From Clostridia bacterium (lineage in GTDB: Bacteria > Bacillota_A > Clostridia > Christensenellales > Aristaeellaceae): 7,084 nucleotides of DNA. Location of the stretch: contig JAFQOY010000034.1 in assembly GCA_017412025.1 (NCBI GenBank), positions 1-7,084 on the forward strand, given 5' to 3'. Positions 1 to 6,622 of the stretch are shown one piece after another; the first letter of the stretch is position 1; every line of letters starts with the position of its first letter. The notes under the pieces were generated by a model, which was not told the origin of the DNA, made no database searches, and worked only from the letters and a program-made list of their open reading frames with translations. A program made the translations under genes and the position numbers.

Positions 1-70
1 ATCCGTTTGTCATTGCGGTATAATCTGTCTGCGGTTTTAGTGTTTTCATAGCAGTTACATTTTACCGCGG

Positions 71-103
71 GCATTCAGGTTTTCATAGCCTGAGTGCTTT
101 TTT
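71..103 (+). terminator. Rho-independent terminator for a gene left of the window
   Basis: GCATTCAGG (71-79) pairs with CCTGAGTGC (89-97), nine pairs with one G-T wobble around a 9-nt loop, followed by six T (98-103). It would end a plus-strand transcript arriving from the left. It faces the minus-strand terminator at 109-137, so the two units converge here. Confidence 0.75.
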
Positions 104-108
104 CGTAT

Positions 109-137
109 GAAAAAGAGTTGCCTCTTAATGAGACAAC
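109..137 (-). terminator. Rho-independent terminator of the transporter/oxidoreductase operon
   Basis: Read on the minus strand, GTTGTCTC (137-130) pairs with GAGGCAAC (124-117), with one U-G wobble and a 5-nt loop, followed by TCTTTTTC (116-109). It starts about 20 nt after the stop codon of the oxidoreductase gene and is the natural end of the operon. The wobble pairs only on the minus strand (C-A on plus), which supports this orientation. Confidence 0.75.
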
Positions 138-156
138 CCCATTTTTGGTTTTCCGG

Positions 157-1512
157 TCAATCAACCACTGCGCCCTGTTCTTTCAGGATCGCGCGCAGCT
201 CATCCGTATCCACATTGCCGGGCAGCATGCCCTTCTTCGCGGCAAGCGCCGCCGCAGCGCCGGCAGCATGGCCCAGCGCGCCGCAGCACGGGCTTGTGCG
301 CGTGGATGCCTGCGCCTCGAACGTCGCGCTGATGTTGCGCCCGGCAACCATCAGGTTGCCGATATCACGGCTGAGAAGGCAGCCGTAGGGAATCGTGTAA
401 TATCCGCCCTCGCGCAGGAAACGGCTGTCGGTTTCCGTGCCGTCGGCAGAGTGGATATCGATCGGATAGCCGTAGGCGGCAATACCGTCGTCAAACTTGC
501 GCTCGTCAAGGATATCGTACTCCGTCAGCGTGTATTGTCCAACCATACGGCGCGAGGAGCGTACGCCCACGCGAGGACCGGTAAAGAGCAGGTGCGTATT
601 TTCGAATCCCGGTATGCGGCGCTTCATGAAGTCAAACAGCTCCCATACCTGGCGGCGGCCTTCTGTCTCCGCGCGGGAAAGCGACACGGGATCCACCGGG
701 TTTTCGCCCAGGATTCGCGTCATGTTCACGATGACCTCGTTCTCCCTGTCGGTTTCAAAGCAGAGCACGATGTCGCGGTCAAACGTGATCTCTCCGTCGG
801 CGATCGCCTTCTTCATGATGTCCTGATAGCCGGAGAAGGACAGGCGCGGCGCCAGCTTCTGGATGCCGGCCTTGGGATAGAGGAACGGGAAATTCTCCGG
901 ATTCGTCTCCATCAGATCGCGCACACGGTTCAGGTCCACGCCCGAAATCTTGTAGTTCATGGTCATCGGCTGATCCTTGCCGTCGCTGTCGCGGCCCTGC
1001 TTGTAGGCCGCGCCGGACATGGCCACCACGTCAGCGTCGCCCGTGGCGTCGATATAGATCCTGCCGGAAACCTCAAACGTTTCGCCGCAGGAGAAGCAGC
1101 GAAGGCTCTGAATCTGACCGTTTTCCACGTTCACGCCGGTGATCACCGTATGATACAGAATCTGCGCGCCGCTTTCCAGCATCATCAGTTCCAGCTCGCG
1201 CTTCATGCCCTCGGCGGAGAACGGCGTGACGGTGTAGGTATAGCCGGTGGAATCGATGATATGGCCCGGGGAGAGGTTCTTCTCCTGCAGCCGCCGGATC
1301 ATTTCGTCCGTCAGGCCCTGCACGGTCTGCTTCTCACCCGCATGGAAGGTCATCATCGGGCCGGTGCCCATGGCGGTCATGCTGCCGCCCGGATAGCCTT
1401 CTTCTTCGACAACCAGTACCTTCGCGCCCATGCGCGCGGCAGCAACGGCTGCCATAGAGCCGGCGATGCCCGCACCGCAGACGATCACATCGTAGGAATC
1501 AAAGATGCTCAT
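157..1512 (-). CDS. FAD-dependent oxidoreductase (FAD_oxidored family)
   Basis: A 451-residue flavoprotein of the FAD_oxidored type, predicted cytoplasmic. The N-terminus is a Rossmann dinucleotide fold: GxGxxG at residues 13-18 (GAGIAG), then acidic E36 at the end of the second strand, which binds the ADP ribose, and a following PGG turn. YIDATGDADV (153-162) is the second FAD-contacting motif. The C-terminal part GNLMVAGRNIS (385-395) and RTSPCCGALGHAAGAAAA (405-422) is the closing FAD-binding segment typical of the family. No signal peptide is seen. The start at 1512 has AGGAGG at 1522-1517, 4 nt upstream; an in-frame ATG at 1554 would add 14 residues but has no such site. The gene is the last of the ABC transporter operon, 46 nt after the second permease gene, and is its only enzyme. 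Family members act on varied or unknown substrates, so the reaction (oxidation of the imported compound or a derivative) is inferred. Confidence 0.9.
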   Translation of the reverse strand: MSIFDSYDVIVCGAGIAGSMAAVAAARMGAKVLVVEEEGYPGGSMTAMGTGPMMTFHAGEKQTVQGLTDEMIRRLQEKNLSPGHIIDSTGYTYTVTPFSAEGMKRELELMMLESGAQILYHTVITGVNVENGQIQSLRCFSCGETFEVSGRIYIDATGDADVVAMSGAAYKQGRDSDGKDQPMTMNYKISGVDLNRVRDLMETNPENFPFLYPKAGIQKLAPRLSFSGYQDIMKKAIADGEITFDRDIVLCFETDRENEVIVNMTRILGENPVDPVSLSRAETEGRRQVWELFDFMKRRIPGFENTHLLFTGPRVGVRSSRRMVGQYTLTEYDILDERKFDDGIAAYGYPIDIHSADGTETDSRFLREGGYYTIPYGCLLSRDIGNLMVAGRNISATFEAQASTRTSPCCGALGHAAGAAAALAAKKGMLPGNVDTDELRAILKEQGAVVD

Positions 1513-1558
1513 GGTTCCTCCTGTATTGGTCCCTTTGTTATCTGCAAACAGCATGGCA

Positions 1559-2389
1559 TTACTTCAGGCCGGAATTGACCATGGCGTCGGTCACCTTCTC
1601 CTGGAAGAAGAGATAGACGATCATGATCGGCAGCACGGAAACCGTCGTCGCCGCCATCTGCAGGTTCCACTGCGGCTCGCCGTAGGAGTCGTTGAAGTTA
1701 TTCAGCGACAGCGGCAGCGTGAAATTCTCAATGCTGCTGGTGAAGACGAGCGGCTCCAGATACGTATTCCACGCGGCCAGGAACGCCAGAATTGCGCCGG
1801 AGGCGATGACCGGCTTGGCGATGGGCAGCATGATATGCCAGAAGGTACCAAATGCGCTCAGGCCGTCGAGCTTCGCAGCTTCTTCCAGCTCCAGCGGCAC
1901 CGTCACAAAGAACTGACGGAACATGAACGCGGAGAAAGCGCCCTGCGCGCCGAAGATCGGGATGAAGACCAGCGGCACGAGCGAATCGGAGAAGCCCCAC
2001 TGGAGCATCTGGAAAAACAGTGGTACGATGATGACCTCGATGGGCATCATCAGCGCGGTAAGCAGCAGGATAAACAGGATACTGCTGCCCGGGAAGCGCA
2101 GGCGCGCAAAGCCGTAGCCGGACAGCGCACTTACCAGGATATTGCCCACGGTGCCGATCAGCGCCACGATGAGGGAGTTCATCAGATGGCGGGCAAATGG
2201 CTGAATCCTGAAGATCTCGACGTAATTCTCAAAGCGCCAGGCGCGCGGCAGCAGCGTCGGCTTGCCGAAGACCTGCGCAGCCGTGTTGAGCGAGTTGACC
2301 AGCATCCACCAGAAGGGATAGACAAACAGCGCTGCCACCACGATGAGCATGAAGATCTGCGCCGCACGGCTCAGTCCTTTAGCCTTCAT
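1559..2389 (-). CDS. Carbohydrate ABC transporter permease, MalG type (inner subunit 2)
   Basis: A 276-residue membrane protein, one half of the translocation channel of a CUT1-type sugar importer. There are about six hydrophobic segments (near 11-30, 70-92, 103-125, 135-158, 190-210, 245-262). The cytoplasmic EAA loop that docks on the ATPase is clear at about 165-192 (PLELEEAAKLDG..., then IMLP). The C-terminal FFQEKVTDAMVNSGLK is the usual MalG/UgpE-type tail. The start codon lies inside the end of the upstream permease gene, an 11-nt overlap implying translational coupling; only a weak AAGG-type site precedes it, inside that gene. No ATPase gene is in the operon. As in many Bacillota, a shared MsmK/UgpC-type ATPase elsewhere probably energises it. 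The substrate cannot be inferred from the permease. Confidence 0.93.
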   Translation of the reverse strand: MKAKGLSRAAQIFMLIVVAALFVYPFWWMLVNSLNTAAQVFGKPTLLPRAWRFENYVEIFRIQPFARHLMNSLIVALIGTVGNILVSALSGYGFARLRFPGSSILFILLLTALMMPIEVIIVPLFFQMLQWGFSDSLVPLVFIPIFGAQGAFSAFMFRQFFVTVPLELEEAAKLDGLSAFGTFWHIMLPIAKPVIASGAILAFLAAWNTYLEPLVFTSSIENFTLPLSLNNFNDSYGEPQWNLQMAATTVSVLPIMIVYLFFQEKVTDAMVNSGLK

Positions 2390-3287
2390 AATGCGACACC
2401 TTCTTTCTGAGCGCCCACTGGATGATGGTGAGGATCAGCACGATGATGAACAGCACGACGGCAATCGCGCTGGCATAGCCCGTGTTGAACATCTTGAACG
2501 CCTGATGGTAGATGTAATACACCAGCACCATGGTCGATCCCTCGGGTCCGCCGTCGGTCATCAGGCGGATGGTATCGAATACGCGCATGGAGCCGATCAT
2601 CGTGACGATGGAGACCATGAGAATCGTGGGCATGAGCAGCGGCAGCTTGATCTTTACAAGCAGCTTGAAGCTGCCCGCGCCGTCAATGCGCGCCGCTTCG
2701 ATGACGTCCTGCGGCATATTCATGACCGCGCCATAGAAGATGAGCACGTTGGTGCCCAGGTTCTTGAGCACGCGGTTGATGACCACGGAGATCATCGCCC
2801 AGCCCTTATCGGTCAGCCAGTTCGGGCCGGGAATGCCGACCAGAGACAGGAAGTAATTCACAGGGCCGGCAGTGCCGCTCTGCAGCAGATATTTCCACAC
2901 GATGGCCCATGCCACGCCGGAGGTGACCACCGGCAGGAAGATGACCGTGCGGGTGAATCGCGTACCGAAGCCGCCGTCGCCCAGATACAGCGCCAGAAGC
3001 AGCGCAAGCACCAGGTTCAGCGGCACCAGCAGCACGGAAAACACAAAGGTATTCTTCAGCGTCATCCAGAAGAGGGAATCATTCGTAAAGAGCTTGGTGA
3101 AGTTATCAAAGCCGATGAAGATGTTCGTTCCGAAAAGCATGTTCTTGTTGTGGAACGAATAGATGAACACATTGACCAGCGGAATGAGCACGAAGATCGT
3201 GAAGCCGATCAGCTGCGGCAGCACGAATGCATAGCCGGTCAGCGCCTCTCTGCGTCTGAGGCTGCGTGCGGCAGGGCTTTTTGTCAT
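2379..3287 (-). CDS. Carbohydrate ABC transporter permease, MalF/UgpA type (inner subunit 1)
   Basis: A 302-residue membrane protein that pairs with the downstream permease. The N-terminus is a short basic cytoplasmic stretch (RSLRRRE), then GYAFVLPQLIGFTIFVLIPL, the characteristic first membrane segment of UgpA-like subunits; about five more hydrophobic segments follow. The EAA motif is at about 192-220 (MPQDVIEAARIDGAG..., ending KLPLLMP), followed by the usual TDGGP at 244-248. The start at 3287 has GGAGG at 3300-3296, 8 nt upstream. An ATG at 3347 would add 20 residues, but those are translated through the intergenic hairpin and are not family-like. The gene is separated from the binding-protein gene by that hairpin and overlaps the next permease gene by 11 nt. 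Confidence 0.93.
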   Translation of the reverse strand: MTKSPAARSLRRREALTGYAFVLPQLIGFTIFVLIPLVNVFIYSFHNKNMLFGTNIFIGFDNFTKLFTNDSLFWMTLKNTFVFSVLLVPLNLVLALLLALYLGDGGFGTRFTRTVIFLPVVTSGVAWAIVWKYLLQSGTAGPVNYFLSLVGIPGPNWLTDKGWAMISVVINRVLKNLGTNVLIFYGAVMNMPQDVIEAARIDGAGSFKLLVKIKLPLLMPTILMVSIVTMIGSMRVFDTIRLMTDGGPEGSTMVLVYYIYHQAFKMFNTGYASAIAVVLFIIVLILTIIQWALRKKVSHYEG

Positions 3288-3295
3288 GGTGAAAG

Positions 3296-3300
3296 CCTCC
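3296..3300 (-). promoter_or_regulatory. Ribosome binding site that fixes the MalF-type permease start
   Basis: GGAGG on the minus strand, 8 nt before ATG 3287. It lies inside the longer reading frame that starts at 3347, which shows that the shorter start is used. It is only a few bases beyond the T-run of the hairpin, so transcription read-through and translation of the permeases are closely linked. Confidence 0.7.
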
Positions 3301-3313
3301 GTTTTTTGATGAG

Positions 3314-3345
3314 AAAAAGCCGGCGGCAGCGAGGCTGCCGCCGGC
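3314..3345 (-). terminator. Intra-operon hairpin/attenuating terminator between binding protein and permeases
   Basis: GCCGGCGGCAGC and its exact reverse complement GCTGCCGCCGGC (3319-3330 and 3334-3345) form a perfect 12-bp, very GC-rich stem with a 3-nt loop. On the minus strand it is followed by TTTTT (3318-3314) and then CTCATC. It starts about 31 nt after the stop of the binding-protein gene. The short T-run suggests partial termination. In sugar ABC operons such hairpins typically protect and over-represent the binding-protein mRNA relative to the permeases. The stem is seen in the sequence; its effect on expression is inferred. Confidence 0.75.
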
Positions 3346-3376
3346 ATGGATTCAGGCGTTAATCAGAATCTTCAGA

Positions 3377-4615
3377 TTACTGCAGATAGGTGCGGTAAAC
3401 CTTGCCGACTTCCTGCATGATCTTGGCGACGTCGGCGTCGGCGTTCCACAGCTTGTCATACGCGATCTTGGCCTCAACCTCGATCTGCGGATAGAGCTGG
3501 TGGCTCGGCAGCACCAGACCGGTGCCGATGGAAGCCGCAACGGCGCTGGCCATCTGCTCGGGCTTGATGCGCGCGTTGGAGGTCAGGAAGGCCTCGCTCT
3601 CCAGCACGGAGTAGCGGCACGGCGGCCAGATGCCCGCGATGCGCGCGGCGCACGGCTCGGAGGTCATGTAGGCAACCAGCTCGGCGGCGAGCTCGGCGTT
3701 CGGGCCCTTGGAGAAGGCGCCCAGAGCGGCCTGGCCGATGACCGGAACGTTGCCCGGCAGGGTGCACAGCGCCCACTCCCACTCGACGCCGTCCAGATTG
3801 CTCACGCGGGAGATCTGGCTGCAGGTCATCGCGGCAGCGCCGGTGTAGAAGCTGCTCTCGTCTCCCGGAGGCACGACGGAGCCGTCCTTGTAGAGCATGT
3901 CATGGAAGAGCTGCACAGCGGCGATGGACTCGGCAGAGTCGATCTTCACTTCGTAGTTCGCATCCCACGCGTCGCCGCCCATGGAGCGGATGATCGGCAG
4001 CAGGTTGTGCAGCACGCGGCTGTTGTAGCCGTCGCCGTCAACAGTCTCGTAGCCCCAAACGCCGGTGGCGTCCTTGATCTGCTTGGAGACTTCGCGGAAG
4101 GATTCCCAGGTCCAGTTGCCCTCGGCGATCAGCTCGTCCGGGGTCTTGGCGCCGGCCTGCTTGAACAGGTCGACATTGTACAGCATCACGAACGGAGAGG
4201 TGGAGAACGGAACAGCGTACACGTCCTCGCCGCCCTTCCACAGCGCGAGCGCCGCGGCGGAGATGTCGTCCGGATTGTAGGCGGTCAGCGCGTCATTCAG
4301 CTTGGCCAGGTTGCCGGAAGCGATGAACGCCGGGGCAGAGGTCTCCAGAACCCAGTACAGGTCCGGCGCTTCCTTGCCCTGCAGCTCCAGCAGGAGCTTG
4401 GTGTTGTACTCGGCAAAGGCGATGGACTCGAAGGTGTAGTTGATCTCGATGCCCTTCTGGGCCGCGAACTCATCCACGAAGCTGCCCAGCAGCTGCAGCT
4501 GGCCTTCGTTGGAGGTCCAGGTCGCGATCTTCATGTTGACGGCCTCAGCGGACGCGCCGACGGTGAAGGTCACCAGCAGCATGACGACTGCCAGGATAGA
4601 GAGGAAACGTTTCAT
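3377..4615 (-). CDS. Extracellular solute-binding protein of a sugar ABC transporter (family 1)
   Basis: A 412-residue exported receptor for the CUT1-type importer encoded downstream. Residues 1-23 form a signal peptide: KR, then a hydrophobic core, then ASA before EA, a good signal peptidase I site. No lipobox cysteine is present, so it does not appear to be a lipoprotein, unlike most Gram-positive binding proteins. The mature part begins with the strand MKIATWTSNEGQL and contains family-typical stretches: KEAPDLYWV (81-89), YAVPFSTSPFVMLYNVDLF (133-151) where the bound ligand and hinge usually lie, AGAKTPDE (154-161) and NWTWESF (167-173). The start at 4615 has AAGGAG at 4630-4625, 9 nt upstream. 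It is the first gene of the operon, 131 nt from the regulator gene, with its own promoter candidate. Family membership is clear; the ligand is not. Confidence 0.93.
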   Translation of the reverse strand: MKRFLSILAVVMLLVTFTVGASAEAVNMKIATWTSNEGQLQLLGSFVDEFAAQKGIEINYTFESIAFAEYNTKLLLELQGKEAPDLYWVLETSAPAFIASGNLAKLNDALTAYNPDDISAAALALWKGGEDVYAVPFSTSPFVMLYNVDLFKQAGAKTPDELIAEGNWTWESFREVSKQIKDATGVWGYETVDGDGYNSRVLHNLLPIIRSMGGDAWDANYEVKIDSAESIAAVQLFHDMLYKDGSVVPPGDESSFYTGAAAMTCSQISRVSNLDGVEWEWALCTLPGNVPVIGQAALGAFSKGPNAELAAELVAYMTSEPCAARIAGIWPPCRYSVLESEAFLTSNARIKPEQMASAVAASIGTGLVLPSHQLYPQIEVEAKIAYDKLWNADADVAKIMQEVGKVYRTYLQ

Positions 4616-4680
4616 GATTCATGACTCCTTTCCACGGGGTAAACAGTTACTCGCATGCCTTGACATGCTCCATTATCTGT

Positions 4681-4689
4681 AGTATATCA
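4681..4689 (-). promoter_or_regulatory. Extended -10 promoter of the transporter operon
   Basis: The minus strand reads TGATATACT (4689-4681): an extended -10 TG plus TATACT, one mismatch from TATAAT. Transcription would start near 4674, about 60 nt before the binding-protein ATG. No good -35 lies at 16-18 bp; the best there is GGGACG. A good -10 without a -35 fits an activator-dependent promoter controlled by the adjacent AraC-type protein. Confidence 0.55.
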
Positions 4690-4729
4690 CAGTTTTTTTA
4701 TCTCGTCCCTAAACATAACAGACAACACG

Positions 4730-4741
4730 ATAGCACAATCC
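4730..4741 (-). promoter_or_regulatory. Candidate operator, copy 1, upstream of the transporter promoter
   Basis: GGATTGTGCTAT on the minus strand (4741-4730), identical to a 12-mer at 5714-5703 in front of the regulator gene. It lies about 45 bp upstream of the -10, a position from which AraC-type proteins activate. A weaker related half, TGTTAT, is at 4720-4715, 15 bp downstream of TGCTAT. The identity is seen; binding by the PocR-AraC protein is inferred. Confidence 0.45.
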
Positions 4742-4746
4742 TGACA

Positions 4747-5670
4747 TCAAGATCGGTTTTGTCCTTGTATTCTAGAATTCAACGCATTTGATCTATACTC
4801 GCTGGGCGTCACGCCCATTTCCTGCTTGAAGGCGCGGCAGAAATAATTGGGATCGCTCACGCCTACGCGCGCGCTGATGTCGCTGACGCTCTCGCCGCTG
4901 TCACGAAGCAGCCTCGCCGCCATGAGCATGCGCTGGCGCTTCACATAGGCGATGATGCTCATGCCCATCTCCTTGCGGAAGAGCCGGCACAGATGTCCCT
5001 CACTCATGAAGAATACCGAGCTGATATCCCCCAGGGTGATCGCGCCCGGCAGGCTTGCCTCGATGTAGCCCAGAATAGCGCGGACCGTGCCGCAGTGTCC
5101 CTTCCCCTCGCGCACGGATTCTACGGCATAGGGATCGCCTTCATCTGCGTCGGTCAGCCCCACGGCTGCGCGCAGGATGCGCTCGCTGGCGAGCTCCGCA
5201 AAGAAACGCAGCGTCTCCCGCGAAACCGTGCTCTCCTGTACGAACATTCCGTAGCTTTCCTCAAGGAGCTGCCGCAGCGCGGGCGCAGCCTTTTCCTTTG
5301 CGCGCAGCATCCTGGAGCGGCAGTCCGGCTCGTCGTTTTTCACCATGCCGCTGGCGAAAACCACCGCCAGCAGACGGCCGCTCTGGCAAACGGGCAGAAT
5401 GTATTCGCACACGCCCATATGGCATACGCCGTAAAACGGCTTCATGCCGTTTTTTCTGAGCATCCACATCACCAGCTGCTTCTGCTTCATGCAGCGCGGC
5501 TCGCTCACGCAGCGCTTGACCGCCGTGCAGTAATCGCAGCCGTGCTGCATCATCAGATATGGAAGGCTGAGCGATTTGCGGGCATAGGTCACGCCCGAAA
5601 CGTCGTGCACGCAAAGATGCACGCCGAAGCATTCGCGTGTCCTCTTCATCAGGCTGTGCAGCGTGTCCAT
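4747..5670 (-). CDS. PocR-domain AraC-family transcriptional regulator
   Basis: A 307-residue one-component regulator. Residues about 5-165 look like a PocR ligand-sensing domain: FGVHLCVHDVSG, then the cysteine-rich HGCDYCTAVKRC (43-54) with C60, then the FYGVCHMGVCEYILPV block (79-94) with the Cys-His pair typical of PocR, and GRLLAVVFASGMV. The C-terminal 110 residues are an AraC/XylS DNA-binding domain with two helix-turn-helix units: about 211-235 (ITLGDISSVFFMSEGHLCRL) and about 259-283 (GESVSDISARVGVSDPNYFC), then FKQEMGVTPSEYR. GGAGG at 5681-5677 lies 6 nt before ATG 5670. It sits upstream of the transporter operon on the same strand and very probably controls it. Its own promoter overlaps a motif shared with that operon, suggesting autoregulation. 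PocR domains are thought to bind small carbon compounds; the ligand here is unknown. Confidence 0.9.
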   Translation of the reverse strand: MDTLHSLMKRTRECFGVHLCVHDVSGVTYARKSLSLPYLMMQHGCDYCTAVKRCVSEPRCMKQKQLVMWMLRKNGMKPFYGVCHMGVCEYILPVCQSGRLLAVVFASGMVKNDEPDCRSRMLRAKEKAAPALRQLLEESYGMFVQESTVSRETLRFFAELASERILRAAVGLTDADEGDPYAVESVREGKGHCGTVRAILGYIEASLPGAITLGDISSVFFMSEGHLCRLFRKEMGMSIIAYVKRQRMLMAARLLRDSGESVSDISARVGVSDPNYFCRAFKQEMGVTPSEYRSNALNSRIQGQNRS

Positions 5671-5699
5671 GCGATCCCTCCGTTCCCTTTTCTGCTTCT

Positions 5700-5708
5700 A
5701 TTATAGCA
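5700..5708 (-). promoter_or_regulatory. Extended -10 promoter of the regulator gene
   Basis: The minus strand reads TGCTATAAT (5708-5700), a perfect TATAAT with the TG extension. The -35 region is weak (TCAACC or TTCAAC at 17-18 bp). Transcription would start near 5693, only about 23 nt before the ATG, leaving just room for the ribosome binding site at 5681-5677. Confidence 0.65.
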
Positions 5709-5714
5709 CAATCC
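5703..5714 (-). promoter_or_regulatory. Candidate operator, copy 2, overlapping the regulator promoter
   Basis: GGATTGTGCTAT (5714-5703), the same 12-mer as at 4741-4730. Here its last six bases cover the TG extension and the first half of the -10. A protein bound here would block RNA polymerase, so negative autoregulation is the simplest reading. Confidence 0.45.
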
Positions 5715-5820
5715 AAACCACCGGTTGAATTGAAAAGGTGCGAAATATAGACATCATCAGGAATAAGCGCTTTCGCATATTATACTCATTTACTTCAATG
5801 TCTGTTTTATAAAGAGTGAC

Positions 5821-5964
5821 TGCGCCAGCGTTAATTTAGCTGCTGATGGGCTTGCGACGCCAGAGCAAGCAGAAGCACTGGTTGATGAGTTTGTCAGGAA
5901 CATGCAGACCGCAATGGAGACGAAAAGACATGCCGCGTCCACTGACCTTTCATCAGGTCTTTGA
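5821..5964 (+). pseudogene. Possible remnant of an unrelated coding sequence upstream of the integrase
   Basis: A frame different from the integrase's is open from 5767 to the TGA at 5962-5964, with no ATG or ribosome binding site near its beginning. From about 5821 its translation has protein-like composition: NLAADGLATPEQAEALVDEF (5836-5895), then VRNMQTAMETKRHAAS. This is an Ala/Glu-rich helical stretch unlike the basic, low-complexity translation of the integrase frame over the same bases. It ends about where integrase homology begins (around 5940), as expected of a fusion point or deletion scar. I do not recognise the protein. Chance openness over about 65 codons is possible. Confidence 0.3.
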
Positions 5965-6622
5965 TCTTGCTGTTGAAGATGGACACATACGTTTCAATCC
6001 CACAGAGAGCAAGGGACTTTTTAGCAAAGGAACGGAGAAAAAAAGAAACGCACTACCAGATTCGGCAGTGCGTGAAATCATGAGAGACTTGTATCTGCTT
6101 GAAAGCAGCGATAGAGTGCTCTTGGCTTTATTTCTTTATACAGGTATGCGGCGTGGTGAGGTGCTGGGACTCAGATGGGAGAATATCGATTGGAAACGAC
6201 GATTGATTTTCGTGGAGCAAGCGGTTACCTTCCACAATAACCAGCCGATTCTTGGAGATCCCAAGAGTGAAGCTGGAAAACGAAGCATCCCTCTTGATGA
6301 ACGGCTGGTCAATATCTTGCGTCCGCACAGGCAGCTCAATGGATTTATCATCGGAGATGGCTTGCGGCCCGTCACGGAAAGAACCTTCATCAGAACTTGG
6401 CAGCGGATCGGCAGGACAATCAATCTGCATGACGCCACGCCGCATGTTTTCCGGCATACCTATCTGACGATTGCCGCTTCTTCAGGCTTGGATATCAAAA
6501 CTTTGCAGGCCATTGCTGGTCACGCAGATATTCAGATGACGATGAACTGCTATGTCCACAAAAGAGAGGAGAAAATCGTCGAAGCGAATGATCTGATCAG
6601 CGGTAGTTTTACCGCTTTGTGA
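5930..6622 (+). CDS. Tyrosine recombinase/integrase, N-terminally truncated
   Basis: The C-terminal catalytic domain of a phage/ICE-type tyrosine integrase (230 residues; full-length relatives are usually about 370-400). The sequence opens at the last helix of the core-binding domain (FHQVFDLAVEDGHIRFNP). All active-site residues are seen: Arg in TGMRRGEVLGLRW, the beta-hairpin Lys in PKSEAGKRSIPL, His and Arg in HVFRH, His in AGHADIQM, and the nucleophile Tyr in MNCYVH. The arm-binding and most of the core-binding domain are missing. ATG 5930 has GGAG 10 nt upstream. An ATG at 5846 would add 28 residues but lacks a ribosome binding site, and those residues look non-homologous. GC content is lower than in the sugar operon. 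The catalytic fold may be intact, but normal site-specific integration is unlikely. Its stop codon lies inside the first TTTGTGACA arm-type repeat. Confidence 0.8.
   Translation: MPRPLTFHQVFDLAVEDGHIRFNPTESKGLFSKGTEKKRNALPDSAVREIMRDLYLLESSDRVLLALFLYTGMRRGEVLGLRWENIDWKRRLIFVEQAVTFHNNQPILGDPKSEAGKRSIPLDERLVNILRPHRQLNGFIIGDGLRPVTERTFIRTWQRIGRTINLHDATPHVFRHTYLTIAASSGLDIKTLQAIAGHADIQMTMNCYVHKREEKIVEANDLISGSFTAL

Noticed and set aside
4715..4741. CcpA (cre) site upstream of the transporter gene
   Set aside because: TGCTATCG matches the left half of the consensus, but the right half lacks the required CA, so it is not supported.
94..5706. Long open frames on the plus strand (94-1578, 1505-2410, 2343-3362, 3500-4624, 4993-5706)
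   Set aside because: They lie antisense to clearly recognisable genes, are rich in His, Arg and Ala with no family features, and overlap each other. GC-rich codon use on the minus strand explains them.
5779..5784. TATAAT on the minus strand as a second regulator promoter
   Set aside because: No TG extension and no -35-like hexamer at 16-18 bp. It is probably chance in AT-rich DNA.
6128..6457. Minus-strand and +1 frames inside the integrase gene
   Set aside because: They are opposite to, or out of frame with, conserved catalytic motifs and have no ribosome binding sites or family likeness.
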